A DNA stretch of 64,000 bases. It comes from Labia minor (lineage: Eukaryota > Arthropoda > Insecta > Dermaptera > Spongiphoridae). Positions within the stretch are counted from its first letter, which is position 1. Every line of letters begins with the position of its first letter. The stretch covers positions 14,292,910-14,356,909 of the forward strand of contig OY720350.1 of the NCBI GenBank assembly GCA_963082975.1, read 5' to 3'. This document shows, piece after piece, positions 14,901 to 23,430 of the stretch. Position numbers and translations under genes: made by a program. The notes under the pieces were generated by a model. The model saw nothing but the letters and a program-made list of their open reading frames with translations. It did not search any database and was not told the origin of the DNA.

Positions 14901-17900
14901 AAATAATAGTTATATTTATAGATTTTAAACAGAATTTGCAATAATTTTAAGTAATCAATAAATTTTAAAAATAATAAGATAACCAAAAATTAGAATTTAA
15001 TCTATATTGTTACTAATTTTACAAATCTTATTTAATTACATCCAATCAAACAAAATCATTTTGATAATTTTAATAGGAAAAAAATAAGGAATTCAAAATA
15101 TTCTTATTTTCGTAAACCATTATTTTCATAGATTTTATTATTATGTATTTATGAAATTATGATCATTAAGAAATTAATAAGAAACTTCTTATTTTAAATT
15201 ATAAAATTTATTTTAACCTTAATAAATATATATAAATATAATTATTTATAATTATATCAGAATAATATTTGAATATCATCCAAAACTTTCAACTATTAAT
15301 GGTAATAATATTTAATTTTGTCAAAGAGAAAGAGAAAATTTAAATTTAATTGTTTTTATATGTAAATAAAAAATATAAAATTGATTACTATTTATTTTTA
15401 TATAGGATAGAAATTAAAGAATCAACAATATAAAATAAATAATTAATTTGATCAATTAATATAAAAATTCCAGAAAAGCTTAGTATAATATTTTTTTTTT
15501 TTTTGCAAATTTACTTCTAAATACCTTTAATAAAAAATTAGTGTGTACATATAAATATATATTTAAAGCACCACACAAAGCAATCAAACTTCAGATGAAG
15601 ATTTAAAAAGCATTAGAAGGTGATAAATCAACTTATATTATTTGCCATTTAGTAGAATTCTTTGTTTTGCAAGAATAAATAAATAAAAAAAAATAAAAAG
15701 CTATCTTTAAAAATAACTCGATTTTAAATTTTTGCCCCATTTTAAAAAGCTTCAACAAATCAAATTGTTAATAATCGAGTTTTATTTATAAGGGAATTTT
15801 GTAAATAAAACCACATATTGATATTTTTTATTGTAAATTTATTCAAAAAAATACAAAAAATTGTAATTGTAAATTTATTCAAAAAAAAAAAATACAAAAA
15901 ATATCAATATGTGGTTTTATTTACAAAATTCCCTTATAAATAAAAACAGCCACCATAGCTTTAATAATCGAGTTTTATATTTATATTTCAAAATATTTAA
16001 TTAAGAATTTATATGGAAATTAATAATTTTAATAATAAATATATAATCATTCTTAATTATTTATTTTTTAAATAAGCATGAATAATAAATTAAAAATTTA
16101 TTTTTTTAATTTCTTTCTTTAATAATACAGACACATTTAATAAATTACACATTCTAAAATTTTGATATATTGTTTTTTTGTTATTATTATTAATGATATT
16201 GATGATTTATTTAAAATTTTTGCCAATTGATTTTATTAATATAATCAAATTTTAAAATATATTATGGAACTCATTTATAAGAGTGGTAATTTGTTAAATT
16301 AATTAATTATATAAAATTAGATTTAAAATAAATATTCAAAGGATATATTTTTTTATATAATATAAATAGGTAAAAATTCTTTAATTTTTTGGTAATTGTT
16401 TACAAAACGGGAAGCTTAAGGGATTTGAATAAAACTTTGCCATTGGATTCCTTTATTAATTCGAAAGAAACTTTCCTTAGGCAATATTTCTTGATCTCTT
16501 CTAGTTTACGAGATAAAAATTATTAAAATTTGGATATAAATCCATTAACATTCAATTTAGTTAGCATGTGTTATTATTTGGCCAGCAGCGGCCTTCACTA
16601 ATTTTCGAATTTGTTTTTTCAGTTTGATTTGGAAATATGAAAATTAAAAAATTAATGAATTAAATAATTTTCCTATATTCAAACCGAACCAAAAAAAAAG
16701 CCGGAAATTAGTGAATTATTCACAGTAAAACATTAATTAAATGGCTGCTCATTCATAACTAGTTTATCTGTCAAATTTTATTAATTTTAATTTTGTAAAC
16801 TAGAAGAGACCGTGAAATATTGCAAGGCAAATTTCTTTGGAATTAATAAAGGAATTCAGTGGCAAAGTTACATTCAAATCAAAAGTTTGACAGATAAACT
16901 AGTTATGAATGAGCAGCCATTTAATAAATTTTTATTGACTTATTCACTAATTTTCGGTTTTTTCGGTTCGGTTTGCATATAGAAAAATTATTTAATTTAA
17001 TTTTTTAATTTTCATATATCCCAATCGAATTGAAAAACCGAAAATTTGTAAAGCCATGGTAGCTAAATTGTATGTTCTTGGATTTATATGCAAAATTTAA
17101 TAATTTTTATCTCGTATACTAGAAGAAATCAAGAAATATTGCCTAAGGAAAGTTTCTTTGGAATTAATAAAGGAATCCAGTGGCAAAGTTTCATTCACAT
17201 CCCTTAAGCTTCCCGTTTTGTAAACAATTACCAATATTTTATAATATTTGACCAAATTATTTCTGCCAATATATGTTAAAATATCAATTTTGAAGCCTTT
17301 TAAAATTTGGATTTATAACATAAAATATTTTATTTTAGTTGTTCTGGGACACAATGTTACCAATATGATTCGTTAGGCAAAAATATAAAGCGAAGTAAAA
17401 AGTAGGAGGCAAACAAGCAAAAATCGAGAGTAGATAAAAAAGTGGAAAAAAGAGTTTATCTGATTTCTTCCCCCAGAAGCTCGGGAAATCAGTGAAAATA
17501 ATAAGTATTAATTTATATTTTTTTGTATATATGCTCTTTATATATAGTATATATATATAGAGAGAGAGAGAGAAAGAGAGAAAATGAAAGTGAGAGAGAA
17601 GCTGAAAATGCAAAAGGATAAATGAGACACAAAATGCAAGAAAGCCGACGAAGGTACTCTTGTCAAATGGAAGTCAAGAAAGCCAGTCGTGTGTGCGCCA
17701 GCCAAGATGCGTGTTTCCTTGTGAGTATCTGGAGATGATAATTGATATGTGTTTTTGTGTTGGTAGAGAGAAAGAGAGAGAGAGAGAGTGAGAGAGAAAT
17801 TAGGCGCGCGGACGGCTTACCTATCGGTATCCGCGTCCTGCACCCCCGTGTTGTTGTCATTGGATAGATCATCAAACGGCGACGACGGGGTGTGATGGGA

Positions 17901-18086
17901 GTGACGCGTCACCACAGGGTTTAGGTTGATGTCCCGAGGTCGACACTTTGGAAACAATTTGGTTATTTGTTCATTCGTTGAGCCAGCGCTGGATGCGCAC
18001 TCCAAATTGTCAAGGTGGACGAGGCTGGCCATCCCAGACGACGTGGTGACGCCGACGGCGAACGTTTGGGGGGATCGTTTAACCAT
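2799..18086 (-). CDS. X11L: X11/Mint (APBA) adaptor protein, 15 exons, 3' end outside window
   Basis: Neuronal/epithelial scaffold family that binds NPxY-type tails of APP-like receptors through a PTB domain and organises vesicle and receptor traffic through two C-terminal PDZ domains (family knowledge). Joined minus-strand exons, 5' to 3': 18086-17821, 14344-13838, 11975-11669, 10751-10467, 9667-9542, 9458-9138, 9065-8956, 8841-8499, 8330-8222, 8118-7836, 7222-7149, 7084-7002, 6113-5754, 4316-4277, 2941-2799. Every junction is GT/AG and every phase matches, giving about 1,119 residues. Diagnostic segments are [14 protein letters not shown] (exons 5/6), [18 protein letters not shown] (exon 7), [20 protein letters not shown] (exon 10), [14 protein letters not shown] (exon 12) and the PTB start [15 protein letters not shown]...EAVSRIK (exon 15). 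The remaining PTB and both PDZ domains are not visible and should lie left of base 1. The long N-terminal half is low-complexity, as in insect orthologues. Confidence 0.93.
3606..3690 (-). other. Possible alternative first exon for a short X11L isoform
   Basis: A GC-rich burst (about 3606-3680) inside an AT-rich intron ends in a good donor, CCTCTG|GTAAGTCC on the minus strand. No AG acceptor with a pyrimidine tract is seen upstream of it, so it looks like a first exon and not a cassette exon. Spliced to exon 15, the first usable start would be the ATG at exon-15 bases 3-5 ([11 protein letters not shown]), in frame with the PTB domain. The right boundary is only approximate. Confidence 0.35.
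4277..4316 (-). CDS. X11L: X11L exon 14, 40-nt microexon
   Basis: Forty bases encoding [13 protein letters not shown] plus one base. The acceptor CTTTTTCTTTTTCAG|GATAAA and donor GGAAG|GTAATT are both strong. It bridges exon 13 (phase 0) and exon 15, which has two leading bases, giving ...[15 protein letters not shown]. The Lys/Arg-rich 13-residue insert sits directly before the PTB domain. It is too short for an ORF scan and was found from the phase gap. Confidence 0.78.
5754..6113 (-). CDS. X11L: X11L exon 13, low-complexity Ala/Ser/Thr/Gly linker
   Basis: 120 codons, phase 0/0, starting [20 protein letters not shown] and ending [10 protein letters not shown]. Between these are runs of Ala, Ser, Gly and Thr. 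It is strikingly GC-rich inside AT-rich introns. The donor AAGAAG|GTCTCT is weak but gives the phase that exon 14 needs. A longer in-frame opening continues into intron repeat sequence and is not coding. Confidence 0.78.
7002..7084 (-). CDS. X11L: X11L exon 12
   Basis: Two leading bases plus 27 codons, [20 protein letters not shown] then GFFDDKT. The donor ACT|GTAAGT is near consensus and the acceptor is TATTTAG|AAGAG. The LLGQQR segment is typical of arthropod X11-like proteins. Confidence 0.87.
7149..7222 (-). CDS. X11L: X11L exon 11
   Basis: 24 codons with one-base overhangs, [20 protein letters not shown] then PGEE. Acceptor TTCATTTAG|GCGCC, donor GAAGAAG|GTATTG. Highly charged and probably disordered. 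Confidence 0.83.
7836..8118 (-). CDS. X11L: X11L exon 10
   Basis: 93 codons with two-base overhangs on both sides. Proline-rich start ([13 protein letters not shown]), then [20 protein letters not shown] and a closing SPIWIPR. This block resembles the conserved central region of LIN-10/X11 proteins. Whether it is the CASK-binding region is inference only. The donor CCAAG|GTTACT is slightly weak but is the only one giving the right phase. Confidence 0.83.
8222..8330 (-). CDS. X11L: X11L exon 9
   Basis: 36 codons plus one base, [20 protein letters not shown] then [16 protein letters not shown]. Acceptor GAATTTCAG|GAGAG, donor CTTG|GTAAAAAT. The leftover base joins exon 10 to give a Gly codon. 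Confidence 0.85.
8499..8841 (-). CDS. X11L: X11L exon 8
   Basis: One leading base plus 114 codons, [15 protein letters not shown]... to [10 protein letters not shown]. It includes a Gly-rich start and a short predicted helix [18 protein letters not shown]. Acceptor TTTATTTAG|CGTT, donor CCTATG|GTAATATC. Confidence 0.85.
8956..9065 (-). CDS. X11L: X11L exon 7
   Basis: 36 codons plus two bases, [20 protein letters not shown]... The [18 protein letters not shown] block is one of the best conserved N-terminal blocks in arthropod X11-like proteins, as far as I recognise it. Acceptor TTATCTCTCAG|GTGG, donor GATGG|GTAAAT; the split Gly codon fits exon 8. Confidence 0.88.
9138..9458 (-). CDS. X11L: X11L exon 6
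   Basis: 107 codons, phase 0/0, [20 protein letters not shown]... through an acidic segment (SEDEDDESK) to STDDLGENE. It completes the [14 protein letters not shown] motif with exon 5. Acceptor CCTTTTCAG|GTTTTAG and donor AACGAG|GTTTAT. Confidence 0.88.
9542..9667 (-). CDS. X11L: X11L exon 5 (start of conserved Munc18-binding-like motif)
   Basis: 42 codons, phase 0/0, [16 protein letters not shown]... to [12 protein letters not shown]. The last residues continue into exon 6 to form [14 protein letters not shown], which I recognise as a conserved N-terminal motif of X11/Mint proteins, in the part that binds Munc18 in vertebrate Mint1 and Mint2 (that assignment is inferred from position). Acceptor AATTTCAG|CGAG, donor AGAAAA|GTAATT. 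Confidence 0.88.
10467..10751 (-). CDS. X11L: X11L exon 4
   Basis: 95 codons, phase 0 at both ends, [13 protein letters not shown]...[10 protein letters not shown]. Gly/Ser/Pro-rich, with a GC-rich 5' part, and ending in a proline-rich run. Acceptor TTTCATAG|GCGGTC and donor CCACAG|GTTAACTT. No ATG occurs upstream in the open frame inside this exon, so it is an internal exon. Confidence 0.85.
11669..11975 (-). CDS. X11L: X11L exon 3
   Basis: One leading base plus 102 codons, from [16 protein letters not shown] to [10 protein letters not shown]. Acceptor TTTTTTTCAG|A is strong; donor TTCCAA|GTAAAATC. It contains the ordered-looking segment [20 protein letters not shown]. It joins exon 2 (two leftover bases) and exon 4 (phase 0) without a frame break. 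Function of this part of the protein is not known to me. Confidence 0.85.
13838..14344 (-). CDS. X11L: X11L exon 2
   Basis: 168 codons plus split codons on both sides. It begins [16 protein letters not shown], passes a His cluster (NHHHLHH) and an acidic run ([20 protein letters not shown]), then a Gly-rich stretch, and ends [11 protein letters not shown]. The acceptor ACAG|GTGTATCC was chosen over two nearby AGs because only it gives the one-base phase required by exon 1. The donor AAG|GTGTCC leaves two bases, as exon 3 requires. No known fold is recognisable; probably disordered linker. Confidence 0.8.
15769..15977. repeat. Foldback repeat flanked by an 18-bp direct repeat
   Basis: The arm tttatttataagggaattt... 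at 15781-15826 is the reverse complement of 15892-15942. The centre has an internal duplication (ttgtaaatttattcaaa twice). The sequence ttaataatcgagttttat occurs on both sides (about 15768 and 15961), which could be a target-site duplication or part of the element. Confidence 0.7.
16391..17232. repeat. 842-bp multi-hairpin foldback element
   Basis: The outer arms begin ggtaattgtttacaaaacgg at 16391 and end with its reverse complement at 17232, continuing inward through a block containing aagcttaaggg. An inner pair (aaatggctgctcattcat near 16740 and its complement near 16905) makes a second hairpin. A third copy of the element's own end segment (aggaattcagtggcaaagtt) lies between them. No open frame of note. 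Probably a foldback or MITE-type transposon. Confidence 0.75.
17821..18086 (-). CDS. X11L: X11L exon 1 (start codon exon)
   Basis: Open from ATG at 18086 ([20 protein letters not shown]...) to ...GVQDADTDR, with donor TAG|GTAAGC at 17820. It ends with two bases of a split Arg codon, which fits the single leading base of exon 2. A TGA lies directly before the ATG in the same frame, so this is the first usable in-frame start unless another exon splices inside. The region is much richer in GC than the flanks. The start codon context is not strong (T at -3, G at +4). Confidence 0.75.
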
Positions 18087-18130
18087 TCACCACTTTCTTT
18101 GCCTGGGGGGCCAAATACCGCAGGTTTCGG

Positions 18131-18180
18131 GATGATGAGAAGAAGAAGATGAAGAAGAAGAAGAAGAAGAAGAAGAAGAC
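18131..18180. repeat. GAA/TTC trinucleotide microsatellite
   Basis: About 15 copies of GAA, with a few interruptions, lie just upstream of the X11L start codon, in the likely 5' UTR. Read in the frame of the start codon they give a Ser run that is cut off by a TGA directly before the ATG. Confidence 0.9.
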
Positions 18181-18343
18181 ACCCAATACGACCCTAAACC
18201 AGTGTTTAATGGTTGTGTATTCCACGTGACGAAAAAGGCAGGAGAGAAGGTGGTTGTGGGGGGGCAGCACGCAAGCAAAGCCTCGGGGTACATCTGATCC
18301 AATTCGGAAAGAAATAATAAAAAACAAATCTAAGTGAACTTAC

Positions 18344-18395
18344 TTCACATTGTGAGTCTTGTGAAAAATCATGAATTAAACATACAGCAACAAAT
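18344..18395 (-). other. Candidate 5' non-coding exon of X11L
   Basis: A 52-base segment has a strong acceptor (ATTTCTTTTTTTAG|ATTTG) and a near-consensus donor (GTGAA|GTAAGT). It reads open as FVAVCLIHDFSQDSQCE, but the exon to its left cannot be joined to MVKRSP in frame without crossing a TGA, so 5' UTR is the simplest reading. It could belong to another transcript. Confidence 0.4.
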
Positions 18396-18913
18396 CTAAA
18401 AAAAGAAATAAACCAACTATTAGTAGTAGTAGTAGTAGTAATGATATTGATATTCGGATGATTCATGTGAGGGTGTGGATTCTATACTAGATCTAAAATT
18501 CAACACTAATAATTCGCTATTAAATATATATATATATATATACTAACATGCATTGAACTAATCATATACAAATATAACCTACAAGGAGTAGTTTTTCAAG
18601 ATCACTAACTATAGATATAGATATAAGGATATTTTATTTTTACTTCAACTAGGGATATCAATTAATCGGATTATTCATTGAAAAATTATACTAAAAAAAT
18701 ACATTTGAATTCTTATCTAAAAATAAAATTGGATAAAATACCAAAGGAATAATTTTTTTTTTTGAAAACCTGAGCTTCCTCAAGGCATGTCAAAGGAATG
18801 CATTTTATCGATTGGTTATATATTTTTGAAAGTTCGAGACATGTTCCTCTATTAAAAAAGAATCGAAGAGAAAGTTTAAGAATGGATATAGGATGGTGAG
18901 TGAAGGTTTTTAC

Positions 18914-19130
18914 CTTTGTTTTCAAGTGATTGTTGAGAAATTAACACATGGGAAAGGGATTTGTAAATTTTTAATAATAAACCCATTAACTGGGGAAGAG
19001 TATGTCAGAATTGGGCAAGGAGAGCAAAATAGCAGAGTGTTACTTAGATGGAGAGTTGGCAGAGAGGAGGAGGTTTTCGGGGCGACGTCAACGGCCTCGA
19101 CTGAAAACAACCAATATCGGCGCTAATTTT
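18914..19130 (-). other. Candidate first exon / promoter region of X11L
   Basis: This block has higher GC than its flanks and ends at its minus-strand 3' side in a donor AACAAAG|GTAAAAACC. A CCAAT motif (plus strand aaccaat, near 19110) and a CRE-like GTTGACGTCG (near 19083) lie at its upstream side. Both are common promoter elements, but no TATA box or initiator was identified. The short open frames on both strands show no recognisable protein. Confidence 0.3.
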
Positions 19131-19267
19131 GATAAGAACAACGAAAATTCATCTCATCATTTAACTAAAACTTCCATATCTTAACGTTTTAACAACAACA
19201 AAAAAAAAAAAGTAATAAATTGAAAATATACAAAAGATATACAAAAGAAATTAATGTTCAGTTTTTA

Positions 19268-19487
19268 ATATCTCGCCAAAGATAGTATTGCGATCACGAA
19301 AATTTTCGATGTCGAGATTTTGATGTTTCTATACGTTTTGAAGGTTCCTGAATCATTTTGGCTGGTTTAATAAATATTATTTATTAATTTTCATTTATAA
19401 TTTAATTAATTGAATTAAATTAAACTATAATATATGTTATTTAATCCAATTCATATTGCGAGATAGTCGAGTGGAGACATTCCAGCT
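19268..19487 (+). mobile_element. HINE-like repeat, internally deleted copy (first of a head-on pair)
   Basis: It begins with tctcgccaaagatagtattg and ends with gcgagatagtcgagtggaga cattccagc, the two ends of the family, but joins them after only about 220 bp because the interior is missing. It points toward the next copy, 65 bp away and inverted. Confidence 0.8.
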
Positions 19488-19552
19488 TGTTTTTAAATAT
19501 TAACCTTAAATAGTATATTTGTTTGTTTGCTTTTCATTAATTATTAAAAATT

Positions 19553-19895
19553 AGCTGGAGTGTCTCCACTCGACTATCTCGCAATATGAATTGGATTAAA
19601 TAACATATATTATAGTTTAATTTAATTCAATTAATTAAATTATAAATTAAAATTAGTAAATAGTATTTATTAAACCAGCCAAAATGATTCAGGAACCTTC
19701 AAAACTTTTAAAAACATCATTATTAACATTTATTAATTTTAATTTATAATTCAATTAGTTAAATTAAATTAAAATTAATAAATAATATTTAATAAACCAG
19801 CGAAAATGATTCAGGAACCTTCAAAATGTATAAAAACATCAAAATCTCGACATCGAAAATTTTCGTGATCGCAATACTATCTCAGGCGAGATAGT
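19553..19895 (-). mobile_element. HINE-like repeat, inverted partner with internal duplication
   Basis: Reverse orientation. It starts agctggagtgtctccactcg and ends ctcaggcgagatagta. The segment ttaaaccagc...aaaatgattcaggaacc occurs twice inside it (near 19672 and 19794). With the copy at 19268-19487 it makes a palindrome of about 630 bp. Confidence 0.8.
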
Positions 19896-20029
19896 AAAAA
19901 TAATAATAAACAGATAATTTATATTTATATATATAATGATTCTGAATTTTTCCCAAAGCCAACATACTTTTTTTATATATATTTATATATGATCCAAAAT
20001 TGAACAAAATGTTGGCGCTATACCGTTCA

Positions 20030-20160
20030 TCACACCCCCACATATCTATCTCTGTGGCTCGACGAAACTAAAGATTTTGGTCGCAGCAACCACATTCCTC
20101 CAAATATCCCTATCCTGAGCTACACCCATCCAACTCCTAATTTCTCTCATCTCTCTTACA
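20030..20160 (-). pseudogene. LINE reverse-transcriptase C-terminal tail, decayed
   Basis: The minus strand reads GVAQDRDIWRNVVAATK, which matches the AQDRxxWRxxVxAA motif at the end of non-LTR retrotransposon ORF2 proteins. It is related to the fragment at 28690-28880. Only the tail survives, followed by a T-rich plus-strand context. Confidence 0.65.
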
Positions 20161-21782
20161 TCCCTTCCTACATACATGCACATATAAGTACAATAAAAAA
20201 TGTGAGAAGTGATTTACAGAGATTATAAAAAAAAATAAATCAAAAAATTGAATTTATATCATGATAGCATTACTTTCTTTTGCATTTACAGTACTTAAAT
20301 AATAAAAACAAATTTCGCATTCTCTAATTGTATAATATTATAAATTGCAGATTCATAATCTGATTCTATTTTAACAGACGATAAGAATATTTATTTAAAT
20401 AAATTAAGATTAACTCTTAAAATAGAGAAAATATATTTTTATTGCAATCAGTAGATTTTTTTTAGGATCGCTTTAGGCAATGTTTAACAGGCGAGCCTCT
20501 CCTAGCATGATTAGTAACGCCTCTATAATTAGTAGAATTCTATCAACCATGAATATATAATTAAATAGTTTTGGAGATATTCATAGATATAAATAGCATA
20601 CATGAAATTTTTTATTAAATTAAAAAAAAACATTATATATTATTTATAAGTAGTTAACTATATATTAAAAAAAACAATTTTATGATTTGATAAAAATGTT
20701 TAATTTATTATAAAATAAAGTAGTAGTGATGATTAAATGGAAAAAAATTAAGAGAAATGATAAAGATATAATTATTAAAATGATATTGGTAAAAAAAGAA
20801 TGGTTTAGGACATTAAACTATAAAGTTTGTCTAGGTAATTTAATATAATATTATTAATTATGCGCAAACGGTCTGAAAACATGCAATCTTAAGTAAAAAA
20901 TATTGTCAGTTCAAGTCACATTGGAGAGAATTACAATGATTGGTTCGGATGATATCATTGAAATTTAAACATTTTTGATATCTATATATATTGCTAAAAC
21001 AAAATATCTAATCATCAAAAAAACGGAAACCAATCCCTCCATTAAGTCAATATTACATTACATGATATATTTGCTAGTAACAAAATTGAATATTTTCTTT
21101 ACAATTTACATTTCTTATTAATTTATTTGCATTTTTCATATTTATTTTCGAGCTGATAAATGTGATAAAAACCAAATGGAAATATAGCTATCGAATTTAT
21201 AAATAATAATTAGATTAAAATTTTTGATAAATATTCATATTTATATAAAAACTATTTCATTAATTATGTTGATTAATAATAATTATGGTATCATGAATTA
21301 AATTTCAAGAAAATAAAAAAATTAATCACTGAATAAATAAAATCATTCAACAAATATATTACTTAAATAGATTGCACTTGATTTTATTGAATTGCATAAA
21401 AAAGATAAGAATTTAAAGGATTAACAAAATATATAAGTCAAAAATAACTTTAATTAATTATATTTTGATGATAAACCCATCAGTTCTTAAAAACTTAAAG
21501 GGTGTATGAACAAATCAACTGAAAATATTTTAATGATGGGATAATAAAAAATAAAATTTATATAAGTATGACAATTTTAAAAATTATAAAAAATAGAATA
21601 AATAATATAATGAATTATAAAATTCCAAATAATTAAGAAATCAGTATCTTGTTCATTTTAAAATATATGAAGTACTTACATAAAATTTGTTATAAAAAGA
21701 GATATAAAAAAATATTCATTTATTCAAAGCATTAGTTATTTAGAACATTATTTTTTATTCATATCTCATATAAAAAGTAAGT

Positions 21783-21979
21783 AGCTGCTCAGAGCGCCTT
21801 CGGCGCTCTTCACACCCAGACGGGGGCTCCGCCTCCTGTACACCCGAGTGGTACATAGTATTTGTTTGAAAGCAGTAAAAGGTTTTCATCCATTTTGTTT
21901 CAATCAGTATATTACATACATTTCTTTTTGTGTTCTTATTTAAAATATATTTTAATTTAATCAATAAATTAATTATATA
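21783..21979 (-). mobile_element. Helitron-like 3' end, copy 1
   Basis: On the minus strand this about 200-bp repeat ends with a GC-rich hairpin (gagcgccgaaggcgctc, 7-bp stem) followed after about 7 bases by CTAC, close to the Helitron hairpin-plus-CTRR terminus. The body includes ggtacatagtatttg and aaaaggttttcatcc, shared with 22952-23142 and 28452-28670. It is cut at its other end by the Tigger-like insertion at 21980. Confidence 0.6.
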
Positions 21980-22930
21980 CACCTATCCCCCGATTTACAC
22001 GGTACTTGTTTTACACGTTTTCGCTTTTACACGGTTTTCCAAATAAATTTTTTTATTTCGTTTTTACCGCACTCTACTAAATGCTACTGTGTTTGAACAC
22101 GTGCGCTGTCTACACATCTCACGGGGAATCCCGAGCTTATGTGCTGACTTGCTGCACATGCACACTGTGTCTGTATTTCTTCGCATAAAATTAAAGTTTT
22201 ATCTACGGAAAATTGTATTTGAGTGAAAGTTTCACAGTTTCAGAAAGATTTAATTTTCCATATTCGTAAATTACAAGTTAGTGCATAATTTAGATTATTA
22301 TTATAAAAAAATTATAGGCTCATAATGTCGAAAGAAGTTAAAAGAAAAGTTATTTCTTTAGAAACTAAAATCGAAATTTTGGATCGCTTACGAAAGGGAG
22401 ATAGAGTAGTAGATGTTGCAAAATCATATAGCATGAACGAAGCTACAATAAGAACTATTAGAACAAATGAAAACGATGAAAACACAATTAGAAAGAGTGT
22501 TGCAACTGGCAATACCACGAGTATGAGCACAATTGTTAATAACCGATTTTATTACCACCTCTCAGAATGTAAATATTTCTGCTTCAAACATCGAATCGGC
22601 ACAGATAACTTCGAGTGATGAAAGTGAATTCCAACCTTCGATTCCGAAAAAAAGAATGAGAGTAATTTCTGATAGTGATGAAGGATAATAAAACACTTTG
22701 GTTTTATTTTTTGTTCTTCTGTTTAATGTATTGTAATTAAATAAAAAAACAGTGTTTCCGTAATATATTACATATTTTAACCTGTCAATGCATTTTATTT
22801 TGTTAAATAGCAAAATTATGCATTTTCTGCAAGCTTTTCGATTTACACGGTTTTGACTTGAAAATTTTTAATTTTCGATTTACACGTTTTTCTCAGGAAC
22901 GTATCTACCGTGTAAATCGGGGGATAGGTG
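21980..22930 (+). mobile_element. Tigger/pogo-type deletion derivative
   Basis: 951 bp with terminal inverted repeats of about 25 bp (cacctatcccccgatttaca c... and its complement ending at 22930) and a TA duplicated at both ends. It keeps only the N-terminal DNA-binding part of a pogo/CENP-B-type transposase (see 22325-22618). The DDE domain is absent, so it cannot move on its own. Confidence 0.85.
22325..22618 (+). pseudogene. Truncated pogo-type transposase, HTH domain only
   Basis: A 97-codon frame opens MSKEVKRKVISLETKIEILD and continues RLRKGDRVVDVAKSYSMNEA TIRTI, the psq-type helix-turn-helix of Tigger/CENP-B proteins (about residues 8-45). The second half is unrelated or frameshifted, and the RNase-H-like domain is missing. 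The whole frame lies inside the 951-bp inverted-repeat element. Another reading is a domesticated short DNA-binding protein, but the local decay argues against it. Confidence 0.8.
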
Positions 22931-22951
22931 TATTAGTAATTTTATTATAAC

Positions 22952-23142
22952 TAGCCTTCGGCGCTCTTCACACCTAGACGGAGGCTCCGCCCCCTGTACC
23001 TCCGAGTGGTACATAGTATTTGTTTGAAAGTAGTAAAAGGTTTTCATCCATTTTGTTTCAATCGATATATTACATAAAACATTCATTTCTTTTTCTGTTC
23101 TTATTTAAAATATATTTTAATTTAATCAGTAAATTAATTAGC
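22952..23142 (-). mobile_element. Helitron-like 3' end, copy 2
   Basis: Same body as 21783-21979. On the minus strand it ends gagcgccgaaggCTAG|T: the hairpin has lost its right arm, but the terminal CTAG followed by T is the canonical Helitron 3' context. Confidence 0.55.
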
Positions 23143-23149
23143 GGACCAG

Positions 23150-23430
23150 TTTGAGAGCCCTCACAAGCAAAAAAATTAAAACGCAAAAGATTGAAAAATA
23201 TTATAAGATATAAGAGGCACTGGATGTGACGTCACAAATGACGTCAAAAATAATAAAAAGTAAGAAAAAAAATATTTTTTCACTTTTCTCAAAAAGTATT
23301 TATTTTTTTCCAATGAATTTCACGCTATTAATAGATTAGCCCGAGGGCTATCAAATGGCATTGAAATGGCCCAAATCGCATAAGTCGTTTAGGAGGAGTA
23401 TGGGATAGAACTGTCATTTAAATATTTAGA
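23150..23430. other. Non-coding stretch with paired perfect CRE motifs
   Basis: Two perfect TGACGTCA palindromes lie at 23227-23234 and 23239-23246, 12 bp apart. The rest (gagggctatcaaatggcatt, aatggcccaaatcgcataag) is less AT-rich than its surroundings and looks repeat-derived. No frame was recognised. Confidence 0.5.

Larger units (their letters stand above)
14345..17820. other. X11L intron 1, AT-rich with foldback palindromes
   Basis: This 3.5-kb intron lies between X11L exons 1 and 2. It holds two long inverted-repeat structures (15769-15977 and 16391-17232), a TA/GA microsatellite near 17541-17580 and GA-rich runs near 17765-17800. No coding exon that fits the phase was found. Confidence 0.6.

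Noticed and set aside
18206-18466. Minus-strand frame with FVAVCLIHDFSQDSQCE as a protein domain
   Set aside because: I first suspected a conserved domain, but the segment is only 17 codons between splice sites and cannot be joined to X11 in frame; best treated as a possible 5' UTR exon.
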